Below are positions 25,150 to 40,600 of a stretch of 64,000 nucleotides of DNA, in pieces (positions within the stretch are counted from its first letter, which is position 1; every line of letters starts with the position of its first letter). The notes under the pieces are model-generated. The model did no database searches, was not told the DNA's origin, and saw nothing but the letters and a program-made list of their open reading frames with translations. Position numbers and translations under genes: made by a program. This DNA comes from Sipunculus nudus (taxonomy: Eukaryota > Annelida > Sipuncula > Golfingiida > Sipunculidae), in the NCBI GenBank assembly GCA_026874595.1, contig CM049308.1:19817867-19881866 (forward strand), written 5' to 3'.

Positions 25150-26220
25150 TACACTTTTCCATGCACGCAGAAACGCGCGCGGGTGAGCCTTCTTGTGGAG
25201 GTCAAGGACGCGAATGAAGTCTGCTTGTGGCCGCCCTAGCATAGGCCTAAATCGTGCCATGCAATGGCGACAAACCATACTAAACTGCTGCTCTGCTTTT
25301 GATTATAGATTTTATTTAAACATATAGATATGTGACGGGGGTGTTAAACATCTTATTATCGACTGTTGTAGTTAATAATCTTCTCTTATTTTATCATATA
25401 GGCCTACGACCCGTAATATTATGAAAATCCGCACATAGCGATTTGAGTTGCATACCAACCAAAACAGGTGGCAGAAACATATAACCTCAGCTCTAGGCGG
25501 AAGCAGCATCCATCATGACCTTTATTTAATGAACCACTGCACCCTGCGTAGTTGTCCTGGCCGAAACCGAGGTAATGCCCTATTCGGGCTTTTACAAAAT
25601 TAGCTTCAAGCTTAGCATAATCAAAATACCCGACCTGAAGGCTGAATCCCTACACTATGAAAAGGAATATTAAACACTTAAGCTGAACTTCAGAGATTTC
25701 CGGCAATTTACGCCACACCTCTTTCCAGCCTGTTGTTAATAACTACAAGGAGTCACAATCTGACCCCCACAATGGGGTTCTAAATACACCAGCGCCGTAG
25801 TTATTTATAAATGAGCAGAAACTGATAACCACCTACTGATCCCTATGCCAGTATCCTGGCGGCAGTTTTGTGTACAGTACACTAGCATACACATATATAT
25901 GCGCACACTTCCAAGATATATCATTCCATGACATTTCCATTACTTGTAAAGATCGCGAAGAACATGCACATCCGGTGGTTTTTTTTTTTTTCGTGACCCC
26001 CCCCCCCCCCCCTCAATTTTACAGGGAAAATCCAATTCGGCTGGGATTAATACCGTAAAATCTACACAAAAATAAATAATGGTCCAGATGAGAAACTTTA
26101 TGGAACCTATTTCAAAAGCAAAATAAGAATTCCTCGAGACTACCTGTTAAAATTGATGTTTTTTCCAGGTTTTCAAGGCGTGGGGACGTTGACACAGAAT
26201 AAACACAAACATAATATGGG
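25150..26220. other. No gene recognised; poly-T/poly-C tract
   Basis: No exon seen. A poly-T and poly-C run lies near 25979-26012. Confidence 0.45.
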
Positions 26221-29200
26221 TTATAGATAATTTATTACTATACAACTGAATCATTCACTCATACCGTATAATCAATTTACAATGGACCACCATGACTGCA
26301 TACAGTAACATAACTATTATAAAATGTCATGCATTTTCTGTTATAAACGGGACAATACTGAACTGAATATTACCTATTACTTCCCTCGAGTAGACATTTT
26401 CAATACAATGTAGGAAACAATATTTCACATTTCATAATGAAAGGGCATGGGGTTGGGATTAAAGGGTGCTAGCGGATACGAAACTAAATGACAAAAATCC
26501 GCACTACAATTTCATAAATCTTTAATGCATTATTTTAGTATGTTAAATGTATACGAATACCGATAATTTAAATTAACCATTATCATTACCACGTCTATAG
26601 ATCTCCAATGAAGACCAATAAGATGTTAACCTTGACAGAGTCAGGGAGAGGTATATAATAAATACCCGACACAAAAATACAAATATGGAAGCTGGATTTC
26701 CTGTATTCTTGTCTCATGAATGTTTAATTCATTCATGCCTGAATCAGGATCGGGTCCTGGTATTTAACTAAAACCCTTCCAACACTAAAATAATTTTGGC
26801 AAAGGAGAATATCAAACTCCCACGACATTTTGGCGGTGTGGAAAATGAATAAAAAATAACCAAATTATACCAATTACAAATCATTTCATTACAATGTCAA
26901 GTGGTACTTGGCTGTTTGAGTCGCGTTCAAATTTGGTATAAAAATAAACTTGAAATACTGCAAATACACCTAAGGAAATATATCAAGTTAATTTAGGAAT
27001 GGATGTTTTGAGATCAAGCACTTGCAATTGTTTCATTATGTCAATCAAATACTTGTGTCAACTTTTGGAAACTGGAGAATCATAGGGCAAAAAAATGTTG
27101 ATTCATACTTTAACGACAAAAATATAAAAGTATAATTTTAAACGACGATAATTTTAATAATAAATTCAATTTTTTTGCAGGTGTGTTTTGGAAACTTCAC
27201 CTGTGTGCTGCAAGGGGGGGGGGGGGGGGCGGTTGTCTTATTCAATAAACTCATGAGATTAAAACAGTATAGCCTGATCATGAAACATACTGACCAGTTT
27301 CTGAATACTGACTACCATTCACGAGAATGACGTCACGAGTCACTTCTCAAGTACAGTTAGGTAAAATAAGTACAATAAGAGAGCCCGTCAAACATACGTC
27401 ACGTGTGTTCCTATAAAATACTTCAAAATATGCGGTTTTTACTGAAGGACATTTAACATAAAATAGCACTTTTCTAAATACAAGACTTTTAGAGGCCCAG
27501 CTGTCTGCTAAGTAAACACAATGCTTTTTTTAAACGAATAAGAAACATTTGTGCACCAACAAAATTTTTTCTTTATTACAATACCCTTTTTTAACAATGT
27601 GACCGAACTGCAGAAGTCGTCTGAGACACCACAATCAATACTATAACATGCACTAAAGTTCACACGTTCGGAGTACCCTTTTACTTGGAAATTAATAGAT
27701 AAACAAAAATGTTAGCAATCACCATTCATACAGTTTAATCAAGAAACAAATATTAATATAATCATTATCTGAGCTGATCAAGAATTAAATGACGCCTTTC
27801 AGCACTATCTGAGTAAAATTTCTGAATGACTTAAAATGTCCCAGTCAGCTTATGCCAGACCAGGGAAACTCCTAGCGACACCTGTAGGCAGATCCAGAAA
27901 CTACTTTCTCATTGGAGCCCAGCTCTCACAAGTGGTTCTAAAATAGCTAAAAATCAGAATTTGTGGAGTTTGGTATCCATTTTATGTACGGCAGCTTATC
28001 TGCAGTACCGTATGAACATATTACCAGATTTTCTACTAGATAAGACTTTTTTTTTCTGAACTGTATATACTTTTTAATAAATTTACACAGAACTGAAGAT
28101 AGTATATGTACACGGCACTAGATATCTAATAGTCCAGCACCTTATATACAGCATATACAAAGTGATGTTTGTTACTTCATCACAATCACTCAGTCGTCAC
28201 TCACTCATCTCATGATACAGATCACATACATCATTCACTTTACTGACACACCCTTGTCACAAACTGATAAATGAATTCTTACTTTAAATACCTTGCCTCC
28301 ATACAGCTCCATACTGCCCCTAAATACACTATATAGTCTCATGGACAACTATCCTTGTCCAATTTATTCACAGTCCTGTGACCAGCAGGACCTGCAGACC
28401 TAGCAAACCAAGTGTTTTCAATCATTACGAATAATTATAATTACTATTTCAAACTCCAAGCCTCATTCCCATAGTTAATTACATATAATGCAATGAAACA
28501 TATGGTCCTCTGTTATGAGACCAGTTTTTGTTACTTATCTCAGACACTGAAAGTTAAAATGGTGTAGCTTTGTAAAATAAGAAAAATTTTCCAAAGAAAT
28601 ATAACATTTTAAGGGTACACTACAAAGACCTAGTAGTGTTATGTGCAATGTGCATCAGCAAAAAGTAACATAAATTACAACATAAAATTTATCTGGAAAC
28701 AAATATATTGATAAAACAGCCATGACCAACTTTGTTGTATGATCCATATTCAATAACTTCCAAAGAATGTTCTCAATGAACAAAACTAAATACAAGAATA
28801 CAATGTGAAGTAGCACACTACCATCAAATTCACATATGGAAATCTCATGCATATTCATGAGTATTATGATGAATACCAAGCACTTTTTATCTGGTCTACT
28901 TTTATATCAGTTTATAAACAAAACCCTCAACAATGAAAATATCAACAGGGGTAGTTACAGGGGAAATGTATTTGCAGTAAAAATTTGTTAAGATGCTCCT
29001 TATTAAATTGCCAAATTTGCCTGCCACAAAATTGTTTCATTACTGTTCCATATATTTTACTTTTGGTCATTTTTAAGGCATTATATTAGCATTCAGCATA
29101 TCTTGTGCCCAATATAAATGATGATGTATGAAAGAACACAAACCTTTTTTGTTTTCAATTACCCTTTTCCAAATCCAATTCCCTGAAACATCATCCAACA

Positions 29201-31166
29201 ATCCTTATGGTATTTTTGTAATGGACAGAACAAGGTTAAACTGCAACCGAGGATTCATGAATATAAAGGATTCATATTTGTCAATTTGGCTATGGACAAG
29301 CCTTTTCACTAGTTTTCAATGGATTCCAATTATGCTTTGTGAAGTATGGAAGGATCAAATAAAATTCTTCTGTATGACCTTTACTGAACCCTCAGTATTG
29401 CATCAAACCTTTGAGTTTACTCAAATTCAACTAAAACATATCACACAACTATTGTGCATCTGCCTATAACAACAACAACCAGTACTGAAATCTCAAACAC
29501 AGGTTAATGCTTTCTGACATTTTTCCCAGCTTTATAGGAGCCCAAATGTCAGACCATGGCAGGGGTATTTCCTCTTCATACAGCACTTCAACGCATTTTT
29601 AAATAAATACAGAAAACTGGATTTAATCCTGGACACAATACATAATCACTTCACATACAATTTATGACTGTACATTTCAATATTTAGGTGAATAAACAAG
29701 TAAATAAACTACAGACATGATGGAATTTAACATTTGAGTTTTGTTTTGTACCAATAACATAGCTTCTTCATACAAGCACGTCATGTGACTACGTATGATA
29801 TCACCAATTCTAACATTCAAACACATGTTGAAGCGAGAACACACTGCCTTTGTCTACAAATTTCTACCCAAATTCACATAATTCAGTGGACATTTTTTTG
29901 TTTTAATAAAACAATTTTATTTGATAAAAGTCAAGTTTACCTAATGGAGGAAGTCTTCTGAAAGACTGGCAAATTGTTAGCCATAGAGTTTAGTGTGGCA
30001 TCTAAATATAGCAGTCTGACATTAAATCAAAGGAACTTTGCAATTTTTAAATAAAGATAATCTATTTAGTTTATAATCAGATTCTATTTAAAAATATTTT
30101 TTAAAATACAAACTGATCAACTTTCCTAAGTTTTGTGAAATTCTATATATTTTATAATCATGGGTTCTTTCACATTCAAATATTTTCCGTATAATATTTT
30201 TTTTTCTGTAGAGGAGTTCTTTTTTTGTGTTGGATATTTTACATAAGAGAACTTGGAAATAAATCACAACCTCACATTCTATATCTGATAGATTATGGCA
30301 AATACAAAATATATAACAACAACTGACCACCCCATATCTGTGGTTGATTGATAACAGACCTATCACCTTGTCTTACAGAAGCCACTAAAAGACTCATAAT
30401 TTCAGCTGAATACATTTGCCTTGCAGTATCTTAAAGTTATAGAATCAAAACCTTTGCTGCAATGTTTTCTGTGCAGATTAACATTTAATATTTAAAAAAT
30501 CTGTTTAGTCAATATGAGTTCATCAAGATTTTTTATCTATTTTTACATAAATTATTAGCAGTACCACTGAAAATGAACACTGCTTATTTTACTGTTTTTT
30601 GTTGTAGCCATAGATTATCATATTGATTTCTTATACCAAATAAGTTGAACCTGTTAGAAAGACCACCTGGTAAATAAGACTGGCTGTCGATGAAGACCAC
30701 TTTTGTCTAGTCCCACTGACGGTCTTATTCACTGACCAGAGCCGATGAAAATCATATTTGTTATTGTCAATGATAAACCTACTGTGCTGACTAAAATACT
30801 GTTTTTCGCTCCAGTTTCTGCATTTACATATGCCTTTTTCACAGACAATATACTGATTATAAATGATGAAATCCTTCTAAAAAACTGTGTGCATATATAC
30901 CTGAAGAATATCTACTTTTACTTGTTGTACAGTGTAAAGGGGCAGTATATGGGCAGTCCAATGAGACCCTAAAACACCAGTGTTTTAGATACCTGTGACA
31001 AAACATCCACTCATTCTGTAAATTTGTGAAAATGATGTGTTTAATGCACTTCCACATATGGCTACCTTTTACGTTAGATCTACTGCTGCCACCTAGTGGT
31101 TCCAGTAGACATCAAGCTTAACATAAGATACCACACTTTTGGATGCATAAAACATCATGTTTAAAC
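26221..31166 (-). other. Gene-poor region downstream of SLC39A9, possible long 3' UTR
   Basis: About 5 kb of mostly unique AT-rich DNA on the 3' side of SLC39A9, with few clear transposon ends. It could contain an extended 3' UTR: besides the AATAAA at 31167, another lies on the minus strand at 26231-26236. A fragment near 30645-30735 (AACCTGTTAGAAAGACCACCTGG) resembles the TA-flanked element at 39957. An 18-bp perfect inverted match (30989-31006 with 31281-31298) could pair in a transcript. No other gene is seen. Confidence 0.35.
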
Positions 31167-31172
31167 TTTATT
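31167..31172 (-). terminator. Candidate polyadenylation signal of SLC39A9
   Basis: A canonical AATAAA on the minus strand, 240 bases after the stop codon, in an A/T-rich setting. More distal signals exist, so this need not be the only site. Confidence 0.4.
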
Positions 31173-31411
31173 TGGCATAATTATGTAATAGTACATCTAA
31201 ATCAAGTACAAAAGATGATTATTCATCAATTAATACCAGTATTTAGCTTATAATCTAAAGTATACATAGGAGTTTTCTGGTGTTTTGTCACAGGTATCCA
31301 GAACATAGGTGGCCTGGATGTTTCAGTGGACCCACATTTGGACCAGCTGCTACAAGATAAATAATCCAAGTATTCCTAATTGAGTTCAGAGGAATCAGAT
31401 TTGAGCACAGA

Positions 31412-31660
31412 TCAATGATGATGACCTAGGGACAATATAAGTGGCAGCAAAGAGCCAATTACCATGGTAAAGAGCTCAACTTTTGTAAATCCTGAGTGCT
31501 CACGAACAATAACGTTTCCATCCAACGCTGAAGTTTTTGACTGCCCCATGGAGGTAAGTTCAGGAAGAACATGCACAGTGGCGACGTATAAAAATGTCCC
31601 TGCACTAAACAACATGGCTACCCCGGTGGCGTTCACTTCTGATAAAGTCTCCTTGCTTTG
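31412..31660 (-). CDS. SLC39A9: SLC39A9 coding exon 7 (residues 243-324 and stop)
   Basis: Acceptor CTAATTACAG|CAAAGC. It encodes [35 protein letters not shown], a variable linker ([20 protein letters not shown]) and a last membrane segment ending SLGHHH. Human ZIP9 ends in a very similar GHQH. Confidence 0.96.
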   Translation of the reverse strand, partial: QSKETLSEVNATGVAMLFSAGTFLYVATVHVLPELTSMGQSKTSALDGNVIVREHSGFTKVELFTMVIGSLLPLILSLGHHH

Positions 31661-34600
31661 CTGTAATTAGAAAAAATTGAATACAAAATATTAATCAAAG
31701 GGCAATATTTGTCAGCAATATTAAAGTTGAAAATATATATATTTCACAGGTTTCACACCACAATTAAGACACTATTTCATACACAGCTTTTCAAGATAAA
31801 TGAATATTCACATATATAACATTTACCTTAATAATTACTTATACTACATAAAGCCACTTACCTAACAAGTATAGATATATACTTCTATATATGTGAACAT
31901 TTGTTTTGTACCCACACTGGCTTAATTCGGCTAGAAGGAACACAATACTTTATTTTGCTTTTTGGCACATTGTGAAAATAAAAATTCATTTCCTTATAAT
32001 CTACATAAAAAATTTTTGTAAAAAGCATTTATTTTCATTCCAAAATTAATGAGACACTGATAGAATTAACAGACATATGTTAAATTTTAAACGCTAGATA
32101 AAAACTGCTGTACAAATAATCTTAGGATAAGTAAAATGTTTATTCTTTCCATGTGAATCCCAAGTTAAGTTCTACATTGACAATGCATGCTGATGAAGTT
32201 AGGACTGCCCTAGTGGTATTATCATGAACTACAGTATGGTATTAAATTAACAGAGAACAGATATTCATATAAAATCTTTCAATAAAAGTTTTAAGTGAAT
32301 AAATTTGCAAATCCACAAAATGATTTATGACCCAAACTTGTCCAAATTAATCATTAAAATTAATCTTTATGGTTAATAACTGATATCACATTATTTGTTA
32401 GTAACTGAGCCCTTATTTTTTATTAAGAAAGAAATTGGTCTGTTTTTTTTTAATTATATCCAAATCCTGAAATTATTTACACTCCTTAGACAGTGGTTAT
32501 ACACTGCATTCATTCAAGATCTCCTTTCTTTTAACCGCTGTTTTGTATAGCAAGATTCGCAGGGTTTCACCACCAGGATTTGCACAGGGAAAAAGAATTG
32601 TAATAGGACCAATGAGAATGTGGTATCGCAATGTGCAACATCCCGTTCTCATTGGTCTGATAACAACAGTTTTGGCAAAGGGCCAAGAATCAGACCAACA
32701 AGAGCCAGGTGTTATGGGTTTAAAACTGGATGCTAGATGAACAATGCAATTCTGTATGCTGTCATTGGTCTGATTACAATTCTATGCCCTGTATCAGCCC
32801 TGGTGATAGAACCCAGAGAATCTTGCAAAGCAGCGGTTAAAATGAAGGAGATTTTGAATTAGTGCAGTGTAAAAACACAGCATGAGGAGTGTAAAAGTTA
32901 GTCTCTTGACATAACTATTATTACAATGAATGAATAAATGATGAAAACCTGGTTTATGTAGGTGGCACCACCTGCCTTATGGAACAGAAAAAAAAGATGC
33001 TGAGGATGATTCTAACATGATGCAAATCACTTTTGGTGACTTTTACAAATAACAGGATTAAAATGTTCCTTATAAAGTGTGATTGAGTAATTGCTAAAGT
33101 GAGTCATTTGCAACACTCCCTCAACTACGAAAGACCTAAAATTACATGGGTAATTTAAGGGTTTGATTTTAAATAAACATTAAGAAAATAGTGAATTGCT
33201 TTTCATCTTTGGAAAACCCTATTTTAGGGAAATGCCAACATATTCAGGTATATCATCAAATTCTGTACAATCCACATTTAAACACAGTAATGTCAGATGA
33301 AGATACCTTTTTTTTAATGAGGTTTCTTTACTATAATATTGGGCATTTTCATAGCAGAAGTCTTAAATTTCATCTGAGAGGATTTAACCAAAAGTGGTAA
33401 CTGGAAAATACTAATGCAAAGAGGGACATGTGTTAACATTGTGTTCATGTGTCTATGTGTGCCTATCTTGGATCCTGTCTGTTTATGTGTTTGTCTGTGT
33501 ACAGTGGAACCCCACAATTACGACCACTTCCAGGACTGACCGAGGTGGTCGTAATTTGGGGTGGTCATATTTGTGAAATTCTAAGTTACCTGGATCATAT
33601 TTCCAGTCTTGAATTATTGAAAATTTTACTATATTCTTGGTATTATGCTTGCCGGCCATCAGATCAGTATGTAAAAAGGAAAGTATTCATTGGCATGCAA
33701 GGCAACAAGAATACTAAATGGTTCCATGCACAATACGTATTACAATTAAAAGATATCACTTTGTGCAGTAGTTAAGATTATAACAGCTTTAAATACATTT
33801 TGCTGACTGCTCAAAATCCTAAGAATGTTAATAAGACTAAAGAGGATTGAAGGAAATGTTAGTAGTAGAAATAGTGAGCTCATATCTGGCTTCTGTGGCT
33901 CAGGGGTAGAGCACAGGACTCAAATCAAGTAGATCATGAGTTCAAATAACAGCCAAGGCAGTGTGATTTTTCACAGTCGGCCCCCATCCAGGGTGAGTGC
34001 TCTGCAGGCTAAATGGAAGGCCATACCCAATGGCCGTGTTCCACTCACGAACGAGTGTGCATTTCGGGGTTCCTCAGTGGTATGACCCAGCAATGGGGAC
34101 AATTATGCACCCAGGGCCAACAGGTGCAGTAGTCACCAGGCCTGGTTAACACCAGGATATAAAATGCCTGTGATACTGCCCTGTCACAGTCAGAAACCGG
34201 AATGGAATTCTGCAGATGTACATATACCTAGTTAAGCTAGCATTAAAAATATTTTTTTTAAATGAGCTCATAGCCCTGCACATTAGGCAGTCATAACATA
34301 GACAATTACTGTTGAGCAATTTACACCTATAGGTTATTATCATAGGGCAATAACTATAATTACTGTCAAGGCAGGTCAGCCATACAGAGGGGCTAATTAA
34401 TTTAGTATGTGTCCGCCTCTATGAAGCAATCATTTGCTCAGCAGGGACATTAAGCAAGGCTAGTGACTTGGGTCAAAAGTTATTACAATTTTAACTGGTG
34501 CATTTGCGGGGCTACATTAAATTTGGGACCTAAAGATATTCAAGTAATTCTGAACTCAGGGGTGGTCACAATTCTGAATCATTTATCATTGAAAGAACAC

Positions 34601-37600
34601 TTTAAAATATTTGGGACCAAGAAAAGTTGTTGTAATTTTTGGGTGGCCACATTTGTGGGATGGTCAAAAGGCAGGGTTCCACTGTATGTTAATCTCAGTT
34701 TGTGTCTGTCTGTGAGTATGCTCATCTGCAGTTGTCTATGTGTGTCTGTCTGTGTCTATGTCTGTCCGTGTATGTGTCTATGTATGTATATGTGCCAATT
34801 CACTACCTAATTAAAACCAATGTAGGCAATGACTGCCAGGACTAGGGCTGTGTATGTGCATGTGTCTGTGTCTGTTGATGTATTTGTCTGTATGTATGTG
34901 TCATGACTGGGGCTGTATATGTGTATCTGTCTGTTGTGTGTCTGTGTGTGTATGTGTCTTTGTATGTATATGTGCCATTTCACTACCTGACTAAGACCAA
35001 AGTAGGTGATGAGTGCCAGGACTGGAGCTGCCGCTGAGAAAACTGCCAAGTGTTTACGTATCTTTGTTCTGTCATGACCCTCATGGAGAAGAAAAGACAC
35101 GAGACCAAATGCTGCTGGAGCCTGGAAAAACACAGAGGAGATATCATAATGCACAAAATATGGCAGAAGAATGCAGAAAAAAACCCAGATTTTTCTGGAA
35201 ATAAACAAAATCCATCAGAATATACAATGAATGCTGCTAAAGTAAAAGAGAATTTGGTTGCCAAAAGGTCAGTACATTTAACTGTGATTATAAAGAAAAA
35301 GTATGATATGTACAAAATCAGACTAAATACAAATTAAACCTAAGCTATACTCTCTTTAATCACTAAAAACTTATTATGTGAACATGATAACAGCTGCAAT
35401 TAATCAAACAGCAAAAGCAATACCCTATTTCTCTTAAAAAACCTACAAATTAAAAAAGCAAACTGTCCTTGTATTATTTTTAATGACAGTAGAGATCCAT
35501 AGGGAATAACGATAGTAGTTTCCTAACTGTTTGCAAAAGCTTTTGGGGTCTGGTAAATCTAGAAAACTCATGGAATTTATGTGCCCTGCTTCCACCTCTT
35601 GTTGTCCCCTGCTTGCCTTCTCTGTTTTATTTTTTCCCCCCGAAGATGTCTCCACATGTCATAGCGGAAGCTGGGGAAAACTTGTGATTTTCATTATTAT
35701 CAACTAGTGGTATACCCATTATATTAACATGTGACCTGTGACAACCAGGTTTTAATGTGTATGCAAAATGGCAGCCCCCATTAGCAGGATGAAGAAAATG
35801 AGAGAAATAAATATGTCTGGGTTTGATAAAGGTGCTGGAATGTGACATGAATACACTCAAAGGACAGCGCCCAGGTGAGAATATCTGCGGAGAGTTTGGT
35901 GGCAAAGGGGATATGTATTGGCAAAGTTTAGAGCAGAATAACGCTGTTTTTTACCATGCCTAAATCCTCAAATTATAGTAAAGATTATATATACCATCTT
36001 AATATGAATATTGTAAATGGTATCATTAAAGCAATGCATATAATAAGTAAAATTAATGTGTTTGTTGTTGATGCTGCTAATTTCCTCTAAATGTTTAGTT
36101 GTATTTATTGCTGCCAATTACAAGTGATAGCCAAAATAACCACTCCTAAGGATCGATAACCAAAGATCATAAGAGAACACTGAGTATGTAATTAAATAGT
36201 CCAAACTCATGAAATAATGAGCCTGTAACACATTCACTAGCTCCACCCAAGTCCCAGTATATGATATATGCATTTTCACTCACACAAGGCTGTTTTATAA
36301 CAGGTGCAAACAACTTCCCACGCCCAAGATAAGAAAGAAGTACACCTGTGTGCATATTGACATATTGATTAAACAAATTTTTTACCAGGGCTTTAAATGA
36401 AGAGATATCTTGTAGTCCATGACAAGTAATATGGCAAGTCAGATAAACAATTGCCAAGTAAAACCTGAATTATAAGGTGTAATTAGCCATGCAGGGCTTG
36501 AAAGGTATTTAGACATATACAGGCTCACCTTTTTTTATATACATATATGTAAAGTGTGGCATATTTTACAAAAAGTACTGAAAGCTAAATGTACAATATG
36601 ACTGTTTCAACTGATGAAAACATATGCCTGAATATGTTTGAATTTCATAAACAAATCTGTAACTTCCTTGCTCCTGAATGAGGCCTGAAGTGATCATATG
36701 ACCAGCTTTCTTGCTTTCAGATTTTTTACATATTGTCTGGATAGATCAAGACGTTATTTTAGTAACTGAAGCATATGGAAATAATTACATAATAACAGAA
36801 CACAACAATGAGGTATAATTTCCTCTGACAAGGAGGTTTTTATCTGTGTTAATTTTTTGGGTCAGTTTGTCTGTCTATTAATAACTGATCATGAACTATT
36901 GTCCACAAAACTTGTATGCACCTCACGCAGCAGTTATACACTGTGGTTGTCCCAGACATCCTTTCGTGTGTAACCACTGCTTGCTATGAAACAGTTCCTG
37001 GGCAGGAACACCAGGGTGTGCATAGAGCAGAGAACTGTAATCAGACAACTGATACTGCATTGTGCATCCAGCCAAGCGACACTCAGGTAACAGGATCTGG
37101 GAAGACTGTAGTGCATAACCAGTTTTTGAGGAGCATAAAAACCTTGTAGAATAGTAGGAATGGGTCAAGACGCAGACCTAAATAAAAGGCTAAACCAAGT
37201 AGGATGTTTGCCTTGGCAGATGTATGCGCTCTAAAGAGCTGTTCTGGTTAACAAAGGTACTCACCTTGTGTAACATAATGGCAATAAATACTATCATTTC
37301 TACATGTGTTTGTGAAGTTGTGGCTGCTGCACCCAGAGCGACACCATCCGCTGAAACAAGAACAGAATATGTAACAAGCAATAATTACACCTTGCTGTAT
37401 TTCCATCTGCATTCATCAGTACCAGTTGAACAGAATACTATCATACAACGCTTCTTATTAAGATATACTTTCTGCCAGTGACATGGTGTTTCATGAATTC
37501 CACAAATGATAGTATGCTTCATATTTATGTGGTTAAAATACGGGTATGTCGATTTTCACTTTTTCCAGTTTTTTTGGAAGGATTCCATTTCCACAATCTC

Positions 37601-40600
37601 ATCATACGAAAGACCTATACATAGTAGACACACATGACCTACACATATGACAATTATTTTATGAATTCACTATAAAAAATAATATGTGCGCAAAATCTTA
37701 ACAAGTACATGGGCACCCAAAGGAACACTGATCTATTGGGAATTATTGTTCATTGGTGGTAGATCATTTAAAAGCAATCTTTAAACATAAAATATATATT
37801 ATTATTCCTAATATCAATATTTAACCTTTCAACTTGCCTTCAACGATGGGACCTCTTATTGATGAAGGCTTTATTTTTGCAATAATTACCCTTTCACAAA
37901 TATCACAAATTTGAAACTCTTATGAACAAAAAGACAACCACAGTATATTAAACTGATGATAAATTATAGTTATTACACTTACCAAAAGGAGTTTGTAAAG
38001 CCAACTGTGTTTGTGAAATTGTGACAGCAGGATATTCATGGGAGTTAAGGACCAATTTTAACTACTGATATTTTGGTAAGAGCAAACAGCAGTCCCATGA
38101 ACACACTATGAGGCCATAGGTTTTATTTTAATAAAAAGACTGTTACTGATTGGCCTGTAAATCATATACACTTTTGGCCCTATCACTGTAACAATGCAAC
38201 TCTTGCACTTTGAACATAGTTCATTAGAAATTACATTGGTTGAAGTATTGATTTTCCAATTATAAAAACACAGCTGCGACACAGGTTTAAAACATGTAAA
38301 CCCCCATACAATACCATGTGCCTAAACCTCTTGATTTCCTCCCAATAAATGCTGTATTGATCACTAAATGTTCAGTCTGTGGGCTGGCATATATTACTGT
38401 CAAGGTGACTGATGTTATACATGGTTCTGGTCAAAATGTTAAGGTAGATCATGTTATGGCAAATAACAAAGTACGAGACCTAAAGACAAAGAGCACTGCA
38501 AAGGTGCATAATATGCCCTTTGTATTTCTTGTGGCCTCTGACCTCATTAAACATGCTGCTGTTTTGCCGAAAATATAATACACTAAAACTTAATGGATGA
38601 ACTGTGGGTACACCATAATTATATGTCCTGTCACAGACAGACATATAAAAAGTATTTTGTTTCCAATAAAACAACATAGACCAAGAGACCTTACAGAGGG
38701 TATGAAAACATGAGCATTAATAGTGGTAAAAAAAGCAAGACATGACTTTTCCTCAGCACTAATTAGGGTTCATGTTTCCTACCTGTCACTTACGTAACTA
38801 CCACAGATTGTTACTTTTCCCTAAAAATGAAGATTCTTTCTAGATTGATTGGTTACATTAATGTGAATTTTCAGTTCAAACTAATCACTTCTGACAGGAA
38901 TTATCACTTCCCACAAAAAAAACTGATCATAAGTGAAATCTCTATACTGTGGGAACCCTTGGGACTGGGTCAAACTGACAACTTCATAGAGGTGCCCACT
39001 ACATTTATGGGCTTGATTGCCACAATAGAAACACAGAGATGATAAATGGTAAAACTGTCTACAGTAAAGATGTGCCCACTTTATGGCAGTGTCCACCAGG
39101 ACAGGTTTGACTGCAATTCTTATTATAATCATATTGATTTATGGAGCATTTTTTTGTAAGACTAATCATTGTCATCATATATCCTTACAATAACTACTTT
39201 TAAAATTTTTTTTTCTAAATTTTTCATCCCATTCTCACCTGCAGCATGAACAACCAGTCCTAGTGTCGCTGTAAGCTTTTTTCTGCTGTGGGTCCCATGT
39301 GACTGAGGAACTTGTTCAGGATCTGTAATATGAAAAGCAGGTCACTGTGACCTTATTTTATGTGAGATAATAAAATCAACTGAAAACAATGCACAAGAAC
39401 TAGTCATGACATAATCAATTGTGTTGCTCTGGATTTTATGGTAAAAGCTCAAACTTTTGAAGATAAGGAATATTAAATCATCGAAGAAAATTATGAAAGG
39501 TATAAACAAATTAATAACATACAAATTTTGATGCAATATTCATACAATAATCCAAACACATTCAACACAAGGATATCTAGCATTAAGTCACACCAACCAG
39601 AGTTTTGCAATGTACATTTTGCAATTAGTAACCTTTCAATTTTATACATGTATATGAAATCAGCCACCTTAGCTAACGTGGTCTTCTGTTTGTAAACACT
39701 GGCAAATGTTCCATGTCCACTGACATCTACAGATAAACTAGGTCCTAATCCATCACAGAGGTGTTATATGAACTATCCTCAACAGGAATTACCTACAGTT
39801 TATAAATAGGTATAAGCTAGAAATCACTTAAAGTACAAAGTAAAGGCAGTTGTATAGCCAGCTTTAAGCTCAGATTTCTCTCTTGACTTTGCCTAGAGTG
39901 TGAAACTATGAAGCAAGTAGCTGCGGTTGTGTGATATGATGGTTCACAGCATGATACAGTGAAACCTGTGTTACAAGACCATCCCTGAGACTGGCTAGTA
40001 GTGGTCTTTATTCACAGGTGGTCTTATTAGACAGGTCTGTTATAACCAAAGTGAATGCTTTTGGTTCACTCAAGGGTGATCTTAAAAGACAGGTTATTAA
40101 TAACCATAGTGAATGTTTTCATTCACTCAAGGGTAGTCTTCATAGACAGGTGGTCTTATTAGACAGGTGGTTTTATCAGACAGGATGTCTTTCAAAAGGT
40201 TCCATTGTACTACAAAGTAAACAAGCAGAGTTCAACCTTCCCAAAGGTAGTACAATCCTACTGAAGGCCACATTTTCAAGACATTGATTAATTTGCATTT
40301 TCAGACAATTTCATATGCGATCTTTCACAACTTTATTTAGTGCAAAATGATCTGAAAACTGCACTAAAGTATCCATGTAACTAGTGTCTTTGCTGTGTTT
40401 TTGAGTGCAGGCCCTCCATTCCTTTGAATTTCTGTGTGTTTTTGTGCATTTTTGTAATATCTACCTGTAATGACATGTAATATTTGAACATGTCCAAAAT
40501 ATTTAACCATATCCTGTCCCTGTCAGTGTTCTTACACACTGTCAGAATTTTCATGCCTTTGTGTGCATTTATGGATTGTTATTGTTAAGCAATTTGGTCA

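Noticed and set aside
33896-33956. A tRNA gene
   Set aside because: A and B boxes are present, but cloverleaf pairing is poor and the sequence continues into a SINE body found again at 1426-1562.
34807-34986. Extension of SLC39A9 exon 6 through the intron (ORF continues past the donor)
   Set aside because: The GTAGTG donor joins exactly to exon 7 in frame and matches the family; the extension is minisatellite-like.
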